Shown here: one piece after another, positions 63,548-64,000 of the stretch
How positions within the stretch are numbered: the first letter of the stretch is position 1
Layout of the letters: each line of letters opens with the position of its first letter
Assembly: GCA_034401795.1 (NCBI GenBank)
Contig: CM067374.1
Location: 99,544,860 to 99,608,859, forward strand
Direction of reading: 5' to 3'
Source of the DNA: Chaetoderma sp. LZ-2023a
Lineage: Eukaryota; Mollusca; Caudofoveata; Chaetodermatida; Chaetodermatidae
DNA: 64,000 nucleotides
The notes under the pieces: generated by a model
Told to the model about the DNA's origin: nothing
Database searches by the model: none
The model's input: only the letters and a program-made list of their open reading frames with translations
Program-made: the position numbers and the translations under genes

Positions 63548-63952
63548 GCTAACCCCACCCCTCTGTGTAATTTATCCAATTTTTGAATAGAAAGAGTACC
63601 TTATTTCATGCTTGAGGACAGAGTGAAGAATTTCACCTTGGAATGTCCATCCAGTGTATGTTCAGAGCTAAGCTATGTCTATAGACCAGTCATTCATCCC
63701 ATTCTCTGATGTCCAACATTTGTTAATATTTATCGCTTGTTTGAAACTGCTTATAGTAATATTTGCTATTAAACATTACATTGTGTGCGTGTGTGCAGTG
63801 CATGCAATGCGTATGTGTCTTTCAGCTTCAAAAGATTCAGTGCAATATTATGAATGGCAAAATCTTCTGAGCCAGAAGGTTAAAATACCTCTATTTCAAT
63901 TGAGCTTTTTGTATAAAATTGACATTCACACAAGCACAATAACTGGTCCCTT
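63548..63952. other. No gene recognised
   Basis: A 93-codon open frame (63675-63956) is hydrophobic in part but ends in HpA sequence; no splice support. Confidence 0.35.
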
Positions 63953-64000
63953 TTAACCATTTAAATTTCAAGCCAGTGAACACTGGCCTCTGTTGTGGTC
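63953..64000 (+). mobile_element. HpA, cut by window end
   Basis: TTAACCATTTAAATTTCAAG and the R-arm start (GGCCTCTGTTGTGGTC). Confidence 0.75.

Overview
This window looks like AT-rich, repeat-dense, intron or intergenic DNA of an invertebrate animal, most likely a mollusc. That is an inference from three things: pearl-type repeats (about 160-bp tandem cores, an ACGG/ACAG microsatellite, then a terminal hairpin), scattered TTATCTCCC motifs, and decayed RTE-like and CR1/Jockey-like LINEs. There is no bacterial-style gene packing and almost every long ORF lies inside a repeat.

Host coding DNA is sparse. The one exon I recognise is on the minus strand at 31159-31382: the first half of a SUEL (galactose/rhamnose-binding lectin) domain, closest in my reading to protein EVA-1 homolog C, with clean splice sites. 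A second candidate gene is on the plus strand: a promoter-like stretch near 53430, a possible 5' UTR exon, a coding exon at 54244-54397 and an in-phase exon at 55470-55564 that ends in a stop. A Cys-rich open frame (51793-52008) runs into a 500-base gap (52009-52508).

The dominant component is a hairpin MITE, called HpA here, with about 70 full or partial copies, roughly a fifth of the window. Full copies are about 205-245 bp, begin TTAACCCTTTAA and end TTAAAGGGTTAA. The centre is a near-perfect palindrome (TGGAATGACTGGCTCG and its complement). The two outer arms differ. The R arm carries CAGTGGTCTTGAG; the L arm carries CAAATTTG and TTTTCTC motifs. Strand '+' below means the R arm is on the left. 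Two tip subfamilies exist: A1 (CCCTTTAAC.CTC) and A2 (CCCTTTAATGGTCAA). A filled-versus-empty site comparison shows insertion at TTAA with duplication of TTAA, as in piggyBac-type (or Kolobok-type) elements.

Other families: a 90-bp palindrome core called PalB (GTTGAATATTTTGAAAC and complement) present alone and inside larger elements; element C (about 390 bp, tips GGAGGAATCC, PalB at its centre); further TTAA elements H and J; CAGGG-tipped elements; a TA-flanked 829-bp element; three pearl-like arrays (6780-7950, 16015-16705, 32741-35592); and a GC-richer 2.87-kb element with terminal inverted repeats and decayed ORFs (10274-13146).

Layout: 1-9700 mixed MITEs and a pearl-like array; 10.3-13.1 kb the large TIR element; 13.7-18 kb HpA copies and a second pearl-like array; 18.1-19.5 kb an RTE-like reverse transcriptase relic; 19.7-31 kb nested HpA, C and PalB; 31.2 kb the SUEL exon; 31.8-35.6 kb the third pearl-like array; 35.6-48.9 kb dense HpA including a striking 310-bp inverted duplication; 49.1-50.2 kb a LINE tail inside a J element; 51-55.6 kb the least repetitive part, with the candidate gene; 55.6-64 kb HpA, C and PalB again. 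The interlocking insertions give a relative chronology in which HpA and C were active in overlapping periods.
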